Part shown: in pieces, positions 45,376-57,839 of the stretch | Numbering within the stretch: the stretch's first letter is position 1 | Layout: every line of letters begins with the position of its first letter | Origin: Uranotaenia lowii | Lineage: Eukaryota > Arthropoda > Insecta > Diptera > Culicidae | Length of the DNA: 64,000 nt | Direction: 5' to 3' | Assembly (NCBI RefSeq): GCF_029784155.1 | Contig: NC_073691.1 | Coordinates: 91,036,722-91,100,721, forward strand | Program-made: the position numbers and the translations under genes | Notes under the pieces: generated by a model | Seen by the model: only the letters and a program-made list of their open reading frames with translations | Told to the model about the DNA's origin: nothing | Databases searched by the model: none

Positions 45376-45398
45376 ACCAAGAAGCAGAACACTATTCG

Positions 45399-45605
45399 GC
45401 CAAAATCATCCACTACAACGATGCTACCAAGTGTTTAGTGATGTTTCTTATTTGTTCGACTTCAATGTATCCAAATAAAAATTTAAATGTTTGATTCGTG
45501 ATGTAACCTAATTTCAAGCCAACTTTATAACCTAATTTAAGATCAAGTTAATACTCATGGTCTGTATGACAACACAGTCAAAGACATCAAATAAAAAAAA
45601 AAAAA
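45399..45605 (+). pseudogene. 3' end and poly(A) tail of the broken non-LTR element
   Basis: Continues after R2 with AKIIHYNDATKCL, then a short 3' UTR and a poly(A) run at 45593-45605. A poly(A) tail fits the Jockey group. Confidence 0.75.
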
Positions 45606-46324
45606 CGAAGCCAGAAGATTTTTATAAACCAGCTTAAGAAAGCTTTTCCCAGTGGTATCTAAATTAAATAAAGAAAATCCATGCAATCTGTAGAAAAACT
45701 ATAGCACCAAGATATAAACTTTAACTTTGACGAAGTTTGCTGTGAAATTATAAATGTTTCTGATATTTTGACAACCTTCCTACAGTACACTTAATTCAAA
45801 AACTTAAAAAAAAATGTGCACCAGAAAAAAATGTTTTAATTCTTTGAATTCAAAAAACGATTCAACGTCCAACGCTGAGAATACGATGATTTCATAAAAA
45901 TATACTTTTCTCACTTTAAGCTCCTTATAACTTTTAAATTGAAGTGATGACGTGTTGTAATAAGTTGTTACTAACATCAGTTCGTACTGAAAAAGGTTTT
46001 TCCTAGAAAACGGTTAAAAACTTTTTACGAACTATAGAAAGACCTTAAAAAAATCGTTGAGAAATTTAATTAATTCAAAAATAATTAAGATAAGGTTATG
46101 TTACTCCAATTTCGGCTTATATTATGCACGTTGTATTGAAAAAAGGCTGATAATTTTCTTTTCCTTTAAATTCATGAATTCGTTTTATTTTTTTTATTTT
46201 CAGTTATGTTTTCGTCAAACATTTATCGTTATAAAAAATGACTATTAATAACTATTATTCTGAGTCCGATCCCAAAATCAAATTAGCCCGTTGCTTCAAA
46301 AGGTTGCTCACTCCTGCTCTAGAC

Positions 46325-49284
46325 CACCTCAGCGCTTCAACGAAATTCGCACAGATGTTATTGGGCCAAACAGAATTTTTGATACGTTTTTGGTCAGATT
46401 CTGACTAACCTAATTTGCATATTTGTTAAATTTATTTTAATTTTGATGCTACTATGCAGGCTTCATTTTGCTCATCTTGAACAAAAGGAGACAGTGAACT
46501 TTTTCGCTCCGAATAATTGTGAGCTTACTTTTAATGAGCATTTCATCCTCCGCTGCTGAGAGAGCAGGGAGAATTTTTTTCTCAAACGAATGATCACTCT
46601 TCTACTGACAGAGCATTGTTGGTGTGTGACTCTGAAAACAAAACAAAAAAATTACATATGAAATTTGGTCGTTTCACTAAATCACGTGGACAGCTTTAAT
46701 GTGTGATTTGACCGTCCTCTTTCTACGTGGAATTATGGAATATTGGCCTCAGAATTTGTCAACCTGCTTTATTGTTGGGGACGTTTAATAATTCTGGCAT
46801 GCTTTTATATCTGATTTTGTAAACAAAGAGGTAATTAAAGATTTACACATTTGTTTCACATTATTTTCAGCATTTCAGCATTTACAACTTTGCTCGGTCG
46901 TTTATTTCTCAGCCAGTTACTGAGAAGCTAACGAAAATTTCTCCCTGCGAAAATGAGATTGGGTGACTGCGTGATTGAAATGATCTCCAACAAAATGTGG
47001 GTTGCTTGATCGTTTAAAGTGCGAGAAAGCATGTTTCTCCCAGGCGTTTGACAAGGAGATGAGAAAAAGTGAGCAAAAATCAAGAGAATCGCAGAAGCCT
47101 GCTACTATGTGCGTTTTTCTACGCGCTCCCGAACGCTCTAACATTTTTCGAAAGTATCAAACAGATAAAAAAAAATGACAAAAGTGCGGGGATACCCATA
47201 GCATAGAAACATGATTGCAAAACTTCAGATATGATGGAAATAAATTTGTCGTGAGATGGTATTTGGGTATGAGAAATGTTTCCTTTCTGGACGAGACGAG
47301 ACACAATTCAAGCTTAAAAGTAAGACACCCTAGGGAGTTTTTAGAAAAGTAAAAAAAAGCCAAAACGATGCTAAAAAGTAGAATTTAAACTCAATATAAC
47401 TTATTTTGCAAAAAATCCCTTATTAACATGAAAGGAAAGAAAGAAAACCCACCCTTGTTGTGCCTGTTTCGCTTTCACTGGCAAATGCTCTAGGCATATT
47501 CTATTGAACAGCTCCGTATTATTTTATGCTGTCTAACGATTAAAAGAAAATATTCATACTTCACTGAGACGTGAACGCGCAAAAGCTTGAGCTTGTCCCA
47601 TGAAAGAACGCTCCTGAGCGCTAAAGACACAACACAATGGGAAGCTTTTCCGAAAGCTGTTTTGCATGATGGAGTGCTGGCGAATTTAGTGCCGCGTGCC
47701 GCCATATCGGTTCATTTTCGTCGACATTAACAATGGAAGAGAGAAAGTGGAGCAAAATAAATGAATTGGTCTGCTTGGACTTTCCGAAAATCACTTACGA
47801 AACTTCTATTTTCATCGCCTGCTGCTTTGTCTCTTTGTCCAGTGTTTCTTCATCGAAGCCAATTCGGCGTCAACACTGCAGCATAATTGAAAATCATCGT
47901 TGCAGAAAAATAAGAAAAAAATAATTGAATAAAAATATATTCGTTTGCTTTTTCTACACTCGGTGTTGAAATAATGGAGAGAAAAAAAGGGAAATGTTTA
48001 TTTTATTGTTTCCGTATTTTTATCGCATTTGCAAGTTGGGTGTAAATGAAATTTTCGGGTTTCCGTTGCAAAAACAGGTAAGGCTTCTGGTGCTTGAATA
48101 TAATATCTTTGTATCAGCTTTGGCGATAGAAAAAGTGTAAAATTGGTTTCGGATAAAAGCAAACAAATGACTGCAACTGATGTTATGGCATTTATGCCAC
48201 CACAAATTTGTCAAAAACTGAATATCGGCTTTTACCCTCTAAAACCCAATTCCATCTCTTAACGGGAGGCATAAAACCAAAGCCAATCATTATTTTAACT
48301 TACTTTAAGCGTACCGAGCTTCAAAACATGTTAATCAAACAATCGACCTTAATGGCAATTGTCCAAAGCTACAGCTTAGAGAAGCTTCAAAACATTTAAA
48401 AAAAGGAAAAATATTAAAAGCTTGTGTACACAACTTGTACTTGATGATACTGCAATTGCAATATCAAGTCAGCAATTGGTTTCCTCCAGCCAGCGTCATT
48501 GTAGGCTGCTTAATTTTTTTTTATGCCAGAAACATACATGGTTCTTTATTTACCTTTCTGAAAAGTTCAGCCTAAACCGGGACAGATCTCCTCCTTTAAG
48601 CAAATTTGGCTTTCCCTTTCTCCTTCCATGTTGGCGTGGTTTCTCATCTTTCTACCTTACATTCTATGGAAAATGAGGCTCTAACTTTCAGCCTCACCCC
48701 TTCACCCTCGATTGGGGGTTGCAGCCATTTTATTTGCCCCCGAAGGACGGCCCATCCGGGTCGGATGCGTAAAATTTCGTCCACTCTGACGACGAGAAGA
48801 AAGGATTTCGCAGCTGCTGACCCTCTGCCGAATCGCCGCAGGGTCGAATGAGTTATGACGATAAAAATCTGTTCATAATTGCTTCATTAACTAGGTGTCG
48901 CTGTTAATATTTGGACCGAAACATAAATTCGTGTCAGTGTTTATGGTCAGTTCGAGGAGAACCCAGACAAGTCCCATAGCTGTGCTTGCTCAACTGCTAT
49001 TTAATGGGATAGACATAACAGCAGTTCGAAATTCTTGGCGGCAGGTAAAGTTTAGAGAAGATTTAACGATAATCCTTGAACTACGCTATGAAGAACAAAC
49101 ATTTGAAAACGAATTTGAATTACACATGACATACAAAAAAGAAAATTTCAAACATTATGCGCTTAATGGAACCTGCCCTGATAATATAATCTGACAAGCG
49201 AAATCATCTTACTGATCACTGATCCTGATGATTTTGGGAAGCCCTAATTATATCGCCTGGAAATATGCAATAACCAGTGATAGA
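46325..49284. other. Unclassified interval
   Basis: No gene supported. 46480-46640, 46900-47110, 47440-47720 and 48500-48860 are GC-richer patches separated by AT-rich DNA. The frames at 47490-47705 (minus), 48422-48676 and 48895-49194 have no recognisable domain; the last (99 residues) is the most protein-like but unidentified. Confidence 0.35.
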
Positions 49285-52200
49285 TTCCAGATTCCTAATT
49301 TCAGATTACGATACAGATTTCAGATTCGTAATACTGGATTGCTTAAAATATGAAGATCAGAGACGAATGCTGCTACCCGGAGGCAGCCTAGCGGAAAAAC
49401 TTGCAAACAACCGAAAGAAGGAGAAAAAAGTTATTCAATTTTTGAAACAGTGTGGAATATTCAATAAAATTTAGTTTGTAAAAATCAAATTTCCTGAGGG
49501 TGAAAACGGAATGTTAATCCCTCGTTAAATAAAACGTACAGAAAAAAAAAAAAAAGATTTCAGATTCAGATTTCAGATTCAGATTTCAGATTCAGATTTC
49601 AGATTTAGATTCAGATTCAGATTTCAGATTTAGATTCAGATTTCAGATTCAGATTTCAGATTCAGATTTTAGATTCAGATTTCAGATTCAGATTTCAGAT
49701 TTCAGATTCAGATTTCAGATTCAGATTTCAGATTTCAGATTCAGATTTCAGATTCAGATTCAGATTTCAGATTCAGATTTCAGATTCAGATTTTAGATTC
49801 AGATTTCAGATTTCGGGTCAGATTTCAGATTCAGATTTCAGATTCAGATTTCAGATTCAGATTTCAGATTCAAATTTCAGATTCAGATTTCAGATTCAGA
49901 TTTCAGATTCAGATTTCAGATTCAGATTTCAGATTCAGATTTCAGATTCAGATTTCAGATTCAGATTTCAGATTCAGATTTCAGATTCAGATTTCAGATT
50001 CAGATTTCAGATTCAGATTTCAGATTCAGATTTCAGATTCAGATTTCAGATTCAGATTTCAGATTCAGATTTCAGATTCAGATTTCAGATTCAGATTTCA
50101 GATTCAGATTTCAGATTTCAGATTCAGATTTCAGATTCAGATTTCAGATTCAGATTTCAGATTCAGATTTCAGATTCAGATTTCAGATTCAGATTTCAGA
50201 TTCAGATTTCAGATTCAGATTTCAGATTCAGATTTCAGATTCAGATTTCAGATTCAGATTTCAGATTCAGATTTCAGATTCAGATTTCAGGTTTCAGATT
50301 CAGATTTCAGATTCAGATTTCAGATTCAGATTTCAGATTCAGATTTCAGATTCAGATTTCAGATTCAGATTTCAGATTCAGATTTCAGATTCAGATTTCA
50401 GATTCAGATTACAGATTCAGATTTCAGATTCAGATTTCAGATTCAGATTTCAGATTCAGATTTCAGATTCAGATTTCAGATTCAGATTTCAGATTCAGAT
50501 TTCAGATTCAGATTTCAGATTCAGATTTCAGATTCAGATTTAAGATTCAGATTTCAGATTCAGATTTCAGATTCAGATTTCAGATTCAGATTTCAGATTC
50601 AGATTTCAGATTCAGATTTCAGATTCAGATTTCAGATTCAGATTTCAGATTTCAGATTCAGATTTCAGATTCAGATTTCAGATTCAGATTTCAGATTCAG
50701 ATTCAGATTTCAGATTCAGATTTCAGATTCAGATTTCAGATTCAGATTCAGATTTCAGATTTCAGATTCAGATTTAAAATTCAGATTTCAGATTCAGATT
50801 TAAGATTCAGATTTCAGATTCAGATTTCAGATTCAGATTTCAGATTCAGATTTCAGATTCAGATTTCAGATTCAGATTTCAGATTCAGATTTCAGATTCA
50901 GATTTCAGATTCAGATTTCAGATTCAGATTTCAGATTCAGATTTCAGATTCAGATTTCAGATTCAGATTTCAGATTCAGATTTCAGATTCAGATTTCAGA
51001 TTCAGATTTCAGATTCAGATTTCAGATTCAGATTTCAGATTCAGATTTCAGATTCAGATTTCAGATTCAGATTTCAGATTCAGATTTCAGATTCAGATTT
51101 CAGATTCAGATTTCAGATTCAGATTTCAGATTCAGATTTCAGATTCAGATTTCAGATTCAGATTTCAGATTCAGATTTCAGATTCAGATTTCAGATTCAG
51201 ATTTCAGATTCAGATTTCAGATTCAGATTTCAGATTCAGATTTCAGATTCAGATTTCAGATTCAGATTTCAGATTCAGATTTCAGATTCAGATTTCAGAT
51301 TCAGATTTCAGATTCAGATTTCAGATTCAGATTTCAGATTCAGATTTCAGATTCAGATTTCAGATTCAGATTTCAGATTCAGATTTCAGATTCAGATTTC
51401 AGATTCAGATTTCAGATTCAGATTTCAGATTCAGATTTCAGATTCAGATTTCAGATTCAGATTTCAGATTCAGATTTCAGATTCAGATTTCAGATTCAGA
51501 TTTCAGATTCAGATTTCAGATTCAGATTTCAGATTCAGATTTCAGGTTTCAGATTCAGATTTCAGATTCAGATTTCAGATTCAGATTTCAGATTCAGATT
51601 TCAGATTCAGATTTAAGATTCAGATTTCAGATTCAGATTTCAGATTTCAGATTCAGATTTCAGATTCAGATTTCAGATTCAGATTTCAGATTCAGATTCA
51701 GATTTCAGATTCAGATTTCTGATTCAGATTTCAGATTCAGATTTCAGATTCAGATTTCAGATTCAGATTTCAGATTCAGATTTCAGATTCAGATTTCAGA
51801 TTTCAGATTCAGATTTCAGATTCAGATTTCAGATTCAGATTTCAGATTCAGATTTCAGATTCAGATTTCAGATTCAGATTTCAGATTCAGATTTCAGATT
51901 CAGATTTCAGATTCAGATTTCAGATTCAGATTTCAGATTCAGATTTCAGATTCAGATTTCAGATTCAGATTTCAGATTAAGATTTCAGATTCAGATTTCA
52001 GATTCAGATTTCAGATTCAGATTTCAGATTCAGATTTCAGATTCAGATTTCAGATTCAGATTTCAGATTCAGATTTCAGATTCAGATTTCAGATTCAGAT
52101 TTCAGATTCAGATTTCAGATTCAGATTTCAGATTCAGATTTCAGATTCAGATTTCAGATTCAGATTTCAGATTCAGATTTCAGATTCAGATTTCAGATTC

Positions 52201-54125
52201 AGATTTCAGATTCAGATTTCAGATTCAGATTTCAGATTCAGATTTCAGATTCAGATTTCAGATTCAGATTTCAGATTCAGATTTCAGATTCAGATTTCAG
52301 ATTCAGATTTCAGATTCAGATTTCAGATTCAGATTTCAGATTCAGATTTCAGATTCAGATTTCAGATTCAGATTTCAGATTCAGATTTCAGATTCAGATT
52401 TCAGATTCAGATTTCAGATTCAGATTTCAGATTCAGATTTCAGATTCAGATTTCAGATTCAGATTTCAGATTCAGATTTCAGATTCAGATTTCAGATTCA
52501 GATTTCAGATTCAGATTTCAGATTCAGATTTCAGATTCAGATTTCAGATTCAGATTTCAGATTCAGATTTCAGATTCAGATTTCAGATTCAGATTTCAGA
52601 TTCAGATTTCAGATTTCAGATTCAGATTTCAGATTCAGATTTCAGATTCAGATTTCAGATTCAGATTTCAGATTCAGATTTCAGATTCAGATTTCAGATT
52701 CAGATTTCAGATTCAAATTTCAGATTCAGATTTCAGATTCAGATTTCAGATTCAGATTTCAGATTCAGATTTCAGATTCAGATTTCAGATTCAGATTTCA
52801 GATTCAGATTTCAGATTCAGATTTCAGATTCAGATTTCAGATTCAGATTTCAGATTCAGATTTCAGATTCAGATTTCAGATTCAGATTTCAGATTCAGAT
52901 TTCAGATTCAGATTTCAGATTCAGATTTCAGATTCAGATTTCAGATTCAGATTTCAGATTCAGATTTCAGATTCAGATTTCAGATTCAGATTTCAGATTC
53001 AGATTTCAGATTCAGATTTCAGATTCAGATTTCAGATTCAGATTTCAGATTCAGATTTCAGATTCAGATTTCAGATTCAGATTTCAGATTCAGATTTCAG
53101 ATTCAGATTTCAGATTCAGATTTCAGATTCAGATTTCAGATTCAGATTTCAGATTCAGATTTCAGATTCAGATTTCAGATTCAGATTTCAGATTCAGATT
53201 TCAGATTCAGATTTCAGATTCAGATTTCAGATTCAGATTTCAGATTCAGATTTCAGATTCAGATTTCAGATTCAGATTTCAGATTCAGATTTCAGATTCA
53301 GATTTCAGATTCAGATTTCAGATTCAGATTTCAGATTCAGATTTCAGATTCAGATTTCAGATTCAGATTTCAGATTCAGATTTCAGATTCAGATTTCAGA
53401 TTCAGATTTCAGATTCAGATTTCAGATTCAGATTTCAGATTCAGATTTCAGATTCAGATTTCAGATTCAGATTTCAGATTCAGATTTCAGATTCAGATTC
53501 AGATTTCAGATTCAGATTTCAGATTCAGATTTCAGATTCAGATTTCAGATTCAGATTTCAGATTCAGATTTCAGATTCAGATTTCAGATTCAGATTTCAG
53601 ATTCAGATTTCAGATTCAGATTTCAGATTCAGATTTCAGATTCAGATTTCAGATTTCAGATTTCAGATTCAGATTTCAGATTCAGATTTCAGATTCAGAT
53701 TTCAGATTCAGATTTCAGATTCAGATTCAGATTTCAGATTCAGATTTCTGATTCAGATTTCAGATTCAGATTTCAGATTCAGATTTCAGATTCAGATTTC
53801 AGATTCAGATTTCAGATTCAGATTTCAGATTCAGATTTCAGATTCAGATTTCAGATTCAGATTTCAGATTCAGATTTCAGATTCAGATTTCAGATTCAGA
53901 TTTCAGATTCAGATTTCAGATTCAGATTTCAGATTCAGATTTCAGATTCAGATTTCAGATTCAGATTTCAGATTCAGATTTCAGATACAGATTTCAGATT
54001 CAGATTTGAGATTCAGATTTCAGATTCAGATTCCAGATTCATATTTCCGATTCAGATTTCAGATTCAGATTCTGATTTTCAATTTTAGATTTTAGTTTTC
54101 AGATTGCAGATTTTAGATTTAGATT
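49285..54125 (+). repeat. 13-bp satellite, main array (about 4.5 kb)
   Basis: Degenerate from 49285 to 49350. Then, after a non-repeat piece with a short frame (to 49474) and a poly(A) run at about 49542-49554, it is nearly pure CAGATTTCAGATT from about 49555 to 54060, some 345 units, fading out by 54125. Variants are mostly module slips (two 7-mers or two 6-mers in a row) and occasional changes such as TTTAAG, TTCTGA or GGTTTC. A long central part (about 51990-53470) is almost free of variants. The plus strand has no stop in the perfect unit in any frame, but also no ATG. Confidence 0.97.
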
Positions 54126-54130
54126 TCAGA

Positions 54131-54947
54131 TTTTAGCTTAAAGCATTAAAATGTTTTTATAAAACATTAAATACAAACTTCTTCCTTTTCAGTAAATTAT
54201 CCATAACTGAACTATCAAATTATTCAGAAGTCAGAAAAGTTCTAAGTTCACAATCTATCAATCTTAAGCTAGGTCGACTGGAACATTTGTGTCATCCTTG
54301 CTAGAGCCTCACGTATACATCATTAAACGGAAAAAGGTTGCCGTGGGTTTATTCGCAAAGTTGGATAACTCACCGTAGGAAATGTGCATACATATTTTTT
54401 TTCTTTTGGTTCCACTCTTTCTTCCGATGAAAACTTGCAACAAGCTAAAGGGAAAATGTTTTCTTGTTTGAAGTCCCTGCCAAGAGTGTTGAAGAAGGAA
54501 ATAACGAAAGCCACTCCAGAAGAACTGTGCTGCTTCTCGGAGGAGGAAAGCCGTCATTATGGTTCCACTCGAGGAACTCCATTTTCTTAGCGGTCTTTTC
54601 TTTTTTTTCTACTTTTGCTTTTGCTCTTGTTCATTCATCCCCACTATACGGACCCAAAGTTGTCGTTGTTATTGTAGAGTTTTTCCTTCTGCTGTTGTCG
54701 CTGGCCTGGCAGGAAGATTGGCTTTTAGCGTGTGCAAGGAAGATTGGCTTTTAGCGTGTGCAAGTTGTTCTTCTGCCTCGATGAGATGCACTTCTCAGTT
54801 CAGGGCGTTTATACACTGGCTGGATGCTGCTGCTGCTGCTGATGCTGAACTGAACAGGTTGAGGCTTAAGAAGCCGTTAGAGAAAGGTGGTGCCGAAACT
54901 CTCTAAGCCTTATGCAGATGGCTGATATCTCCTTGAGGTATATACAT
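54131..54947. other. Unclassified, partly GC-richer sequence with a 26-bp tandem duplication
   Basis: GGAAGATTGGCTTTTAGCGT and six further bases occur twice in a row at 54712-54763. A (CTG)n-like stretch lies at 54825-54845. Open frames on the plus strand (54384-54590, 54559-54906) have no recognised domain. Could be host DNA. Confidence 0.4.
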
Positions 54948-54949
54948 TA

Positions 54950-56138
54950 GACTAGTTCACTTTTCGGCTTTTTTCGCTGATCGCAACGCCACTTACAGGG
55001 TTTGATCCTCATTCATTTTCAAGTACTCTGGCCAAATTTGAGCTCATTTGAGTAAGTTTCCGGCGTGCGCTAGGAGTTTTATTGAAAAAAGTCCATTTTT
55101 GTGGAAAATTTTCGTAGATGTGTTCTAGCAAGCTGTTGTTAAAATAAAATGATGGTTCTATAGTGCTCGATGATTGGTGTGACAAGCATCTGTGAGGACC
55201 TGTTTTAGATAATTGACTAAATCAAACCGAAAAAATTTAAAAATTCATAAACTACCAACTTTTACAGAAAATTTACTTACAAGTTGAGAGCTTAAAATCA
55301 GTAGTAAATAGAAAAAAAATATTTTTGATATAAACTTTTCATAAAAAGATAGCCTTATTTATAACCTTTAATTTGATGTATAACACTTAATGATCACAAG
55401 AGTGGTAGCAAAGTTATTCAAACATCTATGCAACAAATTTCATTTGATAAAATATTTTTCATTCAAGTTTGCTCCACACCAACTTGTGTACAAGAAAGGA
55501 TATTTGATTCAATCAAGTACCCCATGACGGGGCCAGGAGTTAAAAAAAAGCGCGCGCTTTGATCAAGTTGTAAGCAAGTCCTCTTGATGCCACGTTTTGC
55601 AGCTTGCATGGTGCTAAAACTTGAATGGAGACAACATTATGATTCAAAGAATGTGATGTGAATGTTTGAATATCTTTGCTTGTGCTGTTGCGATAATTAA
55701 GTGTTATACATCAAATTAAAGGTTATAAATAAGGCTATCTTTTTATGAAAAGGTTATATCGAAAATATTTTTTTTTCTATTTACTACTGATTTTAAGCTC
55801 TTAACTTGTAAGTAAATTTTCCGTAAAAGTTGGTAGTTTATGAATTTTTAAATTTTTTCGGTTTGATTTAGTCAATTATCTAAAACAGGTCCATACGAAT
55901 GCTTGTCATACCAATCACCGAGCACTATAAAATTATTATTTTATATTAACAACAGCTTGCTAGAACACATCTACGAAAATTTTCCACAAAAATGGACTTT
56001 TTTCAATAAAACTTCTAGCGCACGCTGGAAACTTACTCAAATGAGCTCAAATTCGGCCAGAGTTCTTGAAAATGAATGAGGATCAAACCCTGTAAGTGGC
56101 GTTGTGATCAGCGAAAAAAGCTGAAAAATGAACTAGTC
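54950..56138. mobile_element. Fold-back element with about 440-bp arms, TA target
   Basis: The left arm 54950-55395 is repeated in reverse complement at 55696-56138 with few differences. The ends GACTAGTTCACTTTTC and GAAAAATGAACTAGTC are next to TA. The 300-bp centre is non-coding; it contains GCGCGC and CTTGATCAAG-like short palindromes near 55500-55570. No transposase, so it is mobilised in trans if at all. Confidence 0.85.
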
Positions 56139-56619
56139 TAATATACATAGTATATCTAACTCGCGGCCAGGCAGCGATAGGAAAAGAAAGACATGGCGGC
56201 GCATTACCGGTTTTGGATTATGCTCTGCTCTGGTACAGCTAGCTAATGATTTATGAATATTCTGCCATGCTGGGGAAGCGCTAGCGAAAGTGTTCCGATG
56301 TGTTCCCTAAGCTAGTCGAGCAAGTTGCAGAATCTTGTTAAATGGTTGCGCCGACTCAAGAGCATAATGGAACATGAAGGGTGTCGGAAGCGAGACAAGA
56401 AACTTATGATCGAATATTCAATCTCGACAAGTTGAATGGGGGAGGAAAATGGTTAGGATCAATCACTAAGCTCGCGGTGAAATTGGTAGCATCTTTTATT
56501 ATTTTTTATACACATTTTATAAGACAGATTTATTGCATTAATACTTTAGTAATTGAACTTTTAGTTGAGATTGCATTTTACTCAATCTTCCATCTATATG
56601 TATTTTGTTAAAAAAAAAA
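56139..56619. other. Spacer, no gene seen
   Basis: GC-richer at 56160-56400, AT-rich afterwards. The frame at 56381-56611 (76 residues) has no recognisable domain and ends in an AT-rich hydrophobic stretch. Probably unique non-coding DNA. Confidence 0.4.
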
Positions 56620-57839
56620 CAGTAGAAACCCGCTTATCAGAGGTAGTGGGGAAAAGAAGCACCTTGGAAGAGCGAAACCTCTGATAACACGAAATACAGT
56701 AGAGCCCCGCTTATTCGAGCCAACGGATTCATACGAGATCCTCACAATTACCGAGGTACGCCTGGATGATATGCAAAAGGATAGTGATTTCAGTGTACTG
56801 TAAAATCTCGGTTATCTGAGGTAGTCGGAGGAAGGACCACCTAGTTTAGGAGAAACAATTGATTAAACAAAATACATTGATAAATCCTGTCCTTTGAGGT
56901 TCCCTATCATCTGGGCACATAGCACAGTACATATATTTTGTTATGCCATTTAATCGGCGTTTTTAGCAAGTTTAGATTAAAACATGCCAAAAAACGTCGA
57001 ATAAATAGCAGAAGAATGTATTGCGGCGATAAAAACAACTGTAGGGGAGATAAGGGCATAATGGCCACCTTAAGGAAAACGCTTATTTAACCATAGAAAA
57101 TAGCTATAATATGGAGGTTACATTATTGTTTCGTGTTCAGACACTTGAAAAGCCTGTTTCCTAACGGACTGAAACTTGAAAAACTAGACTAGAAAAACGT
57201 TAAAAAAGCATTTTAAAAAAACTACCAAAAGCTGAAAACCAGCCACTGTAGGGGCATAATGAGAACCCCCCTGAGGCAGTATAAGCAATATTAATCAGGG
57301 CACGACGAGCGTTTTCTGCCGGGGAATCTGGCAGCGAATTCAACTCGATAAGTCAGGTGAGTCGTAGATTCATCAAACTAAGCAATAACAAAATAATCTA
57401 GGTCTGTTTGTAGAATACAAACAATTCACACCCGCTCATACATTATGTATCTGGTGCTTTGTTTGGCGGATGATGCTACTAGCCGTATAATGTAACAATC
57501 AAAAAAATCGATCATGAATTGTAAATGAAAGAAAATCACCTCGAACAGAAATCGAACTGTAGTCTTTTGATTACCTCTCCGACACCTTACCAATAGTCAA
57601 GTTGTGGCTCTATAAATCAATTTTAATTCGCTGCTAGATTCTACGGCAGAAAATGCTCATCGTACCTCGATCAATGGTGCTCTATATGCCCCGAGTCAAC
57701 CAATTTAAGTAAAAACGTGTTTTAAAATTGATGAAAGTTAAAAATCAAAATTTTTATGATGGTTAAAATTGAGAAACAATGTGTACATCATGTTGCAGTG
57801 CGTAGATCAAGGTATTTTTAAGATCATAAGAGCTTATTT

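Larger units (their letters stand above)
33616..45605 (+). mobile_element. Jockey-like non-LTR retrotransposon, 5'-truncated, broken by four insertions
   Basis: Collinear pieces at 33616-33915, 36863-37347, 40901-42192, 42476-42730 and 45399-45605 give about 2.5 kb of one element. They run from endonuclease through RT and a C-terminal region to a poly(A) tail (45593-45605). Order, strand and phase all agree across the inserts at 37348-40900 and 42193-42469. The 5' end is truncated inside the endonuclease. Its own target duplication was not found. Confidence 0.85.
33440..46316. mobile_element. Outer hAT-like element hosting a nest of later insertions
   Basis: The left end CAGAGATGAGAAACC and the right end (reverse complement CAGGAGTGAGCAACC) are imperfect TIRs of a common hAT type; GGCCC lies just inside the left and GGGCTAATTTG just inside the right. 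The flanking 8-mers ATCTAGAC (33432-33439) and CTCTAGAC (46317-46324) agree at seven of eight positions. Subtracting the non-LTR element leaves only about 0.9 kb, so the original was a non-autonomous hAT element. All TEs listed below between these coordinates arrived later. Confidence 0.65.

Noticed and set aside
49555..54060. CRISPR-like regular array
   Set aside because: There are no spacers; the array is a pure 13-bp tandem repeat in a eukaryotic context.
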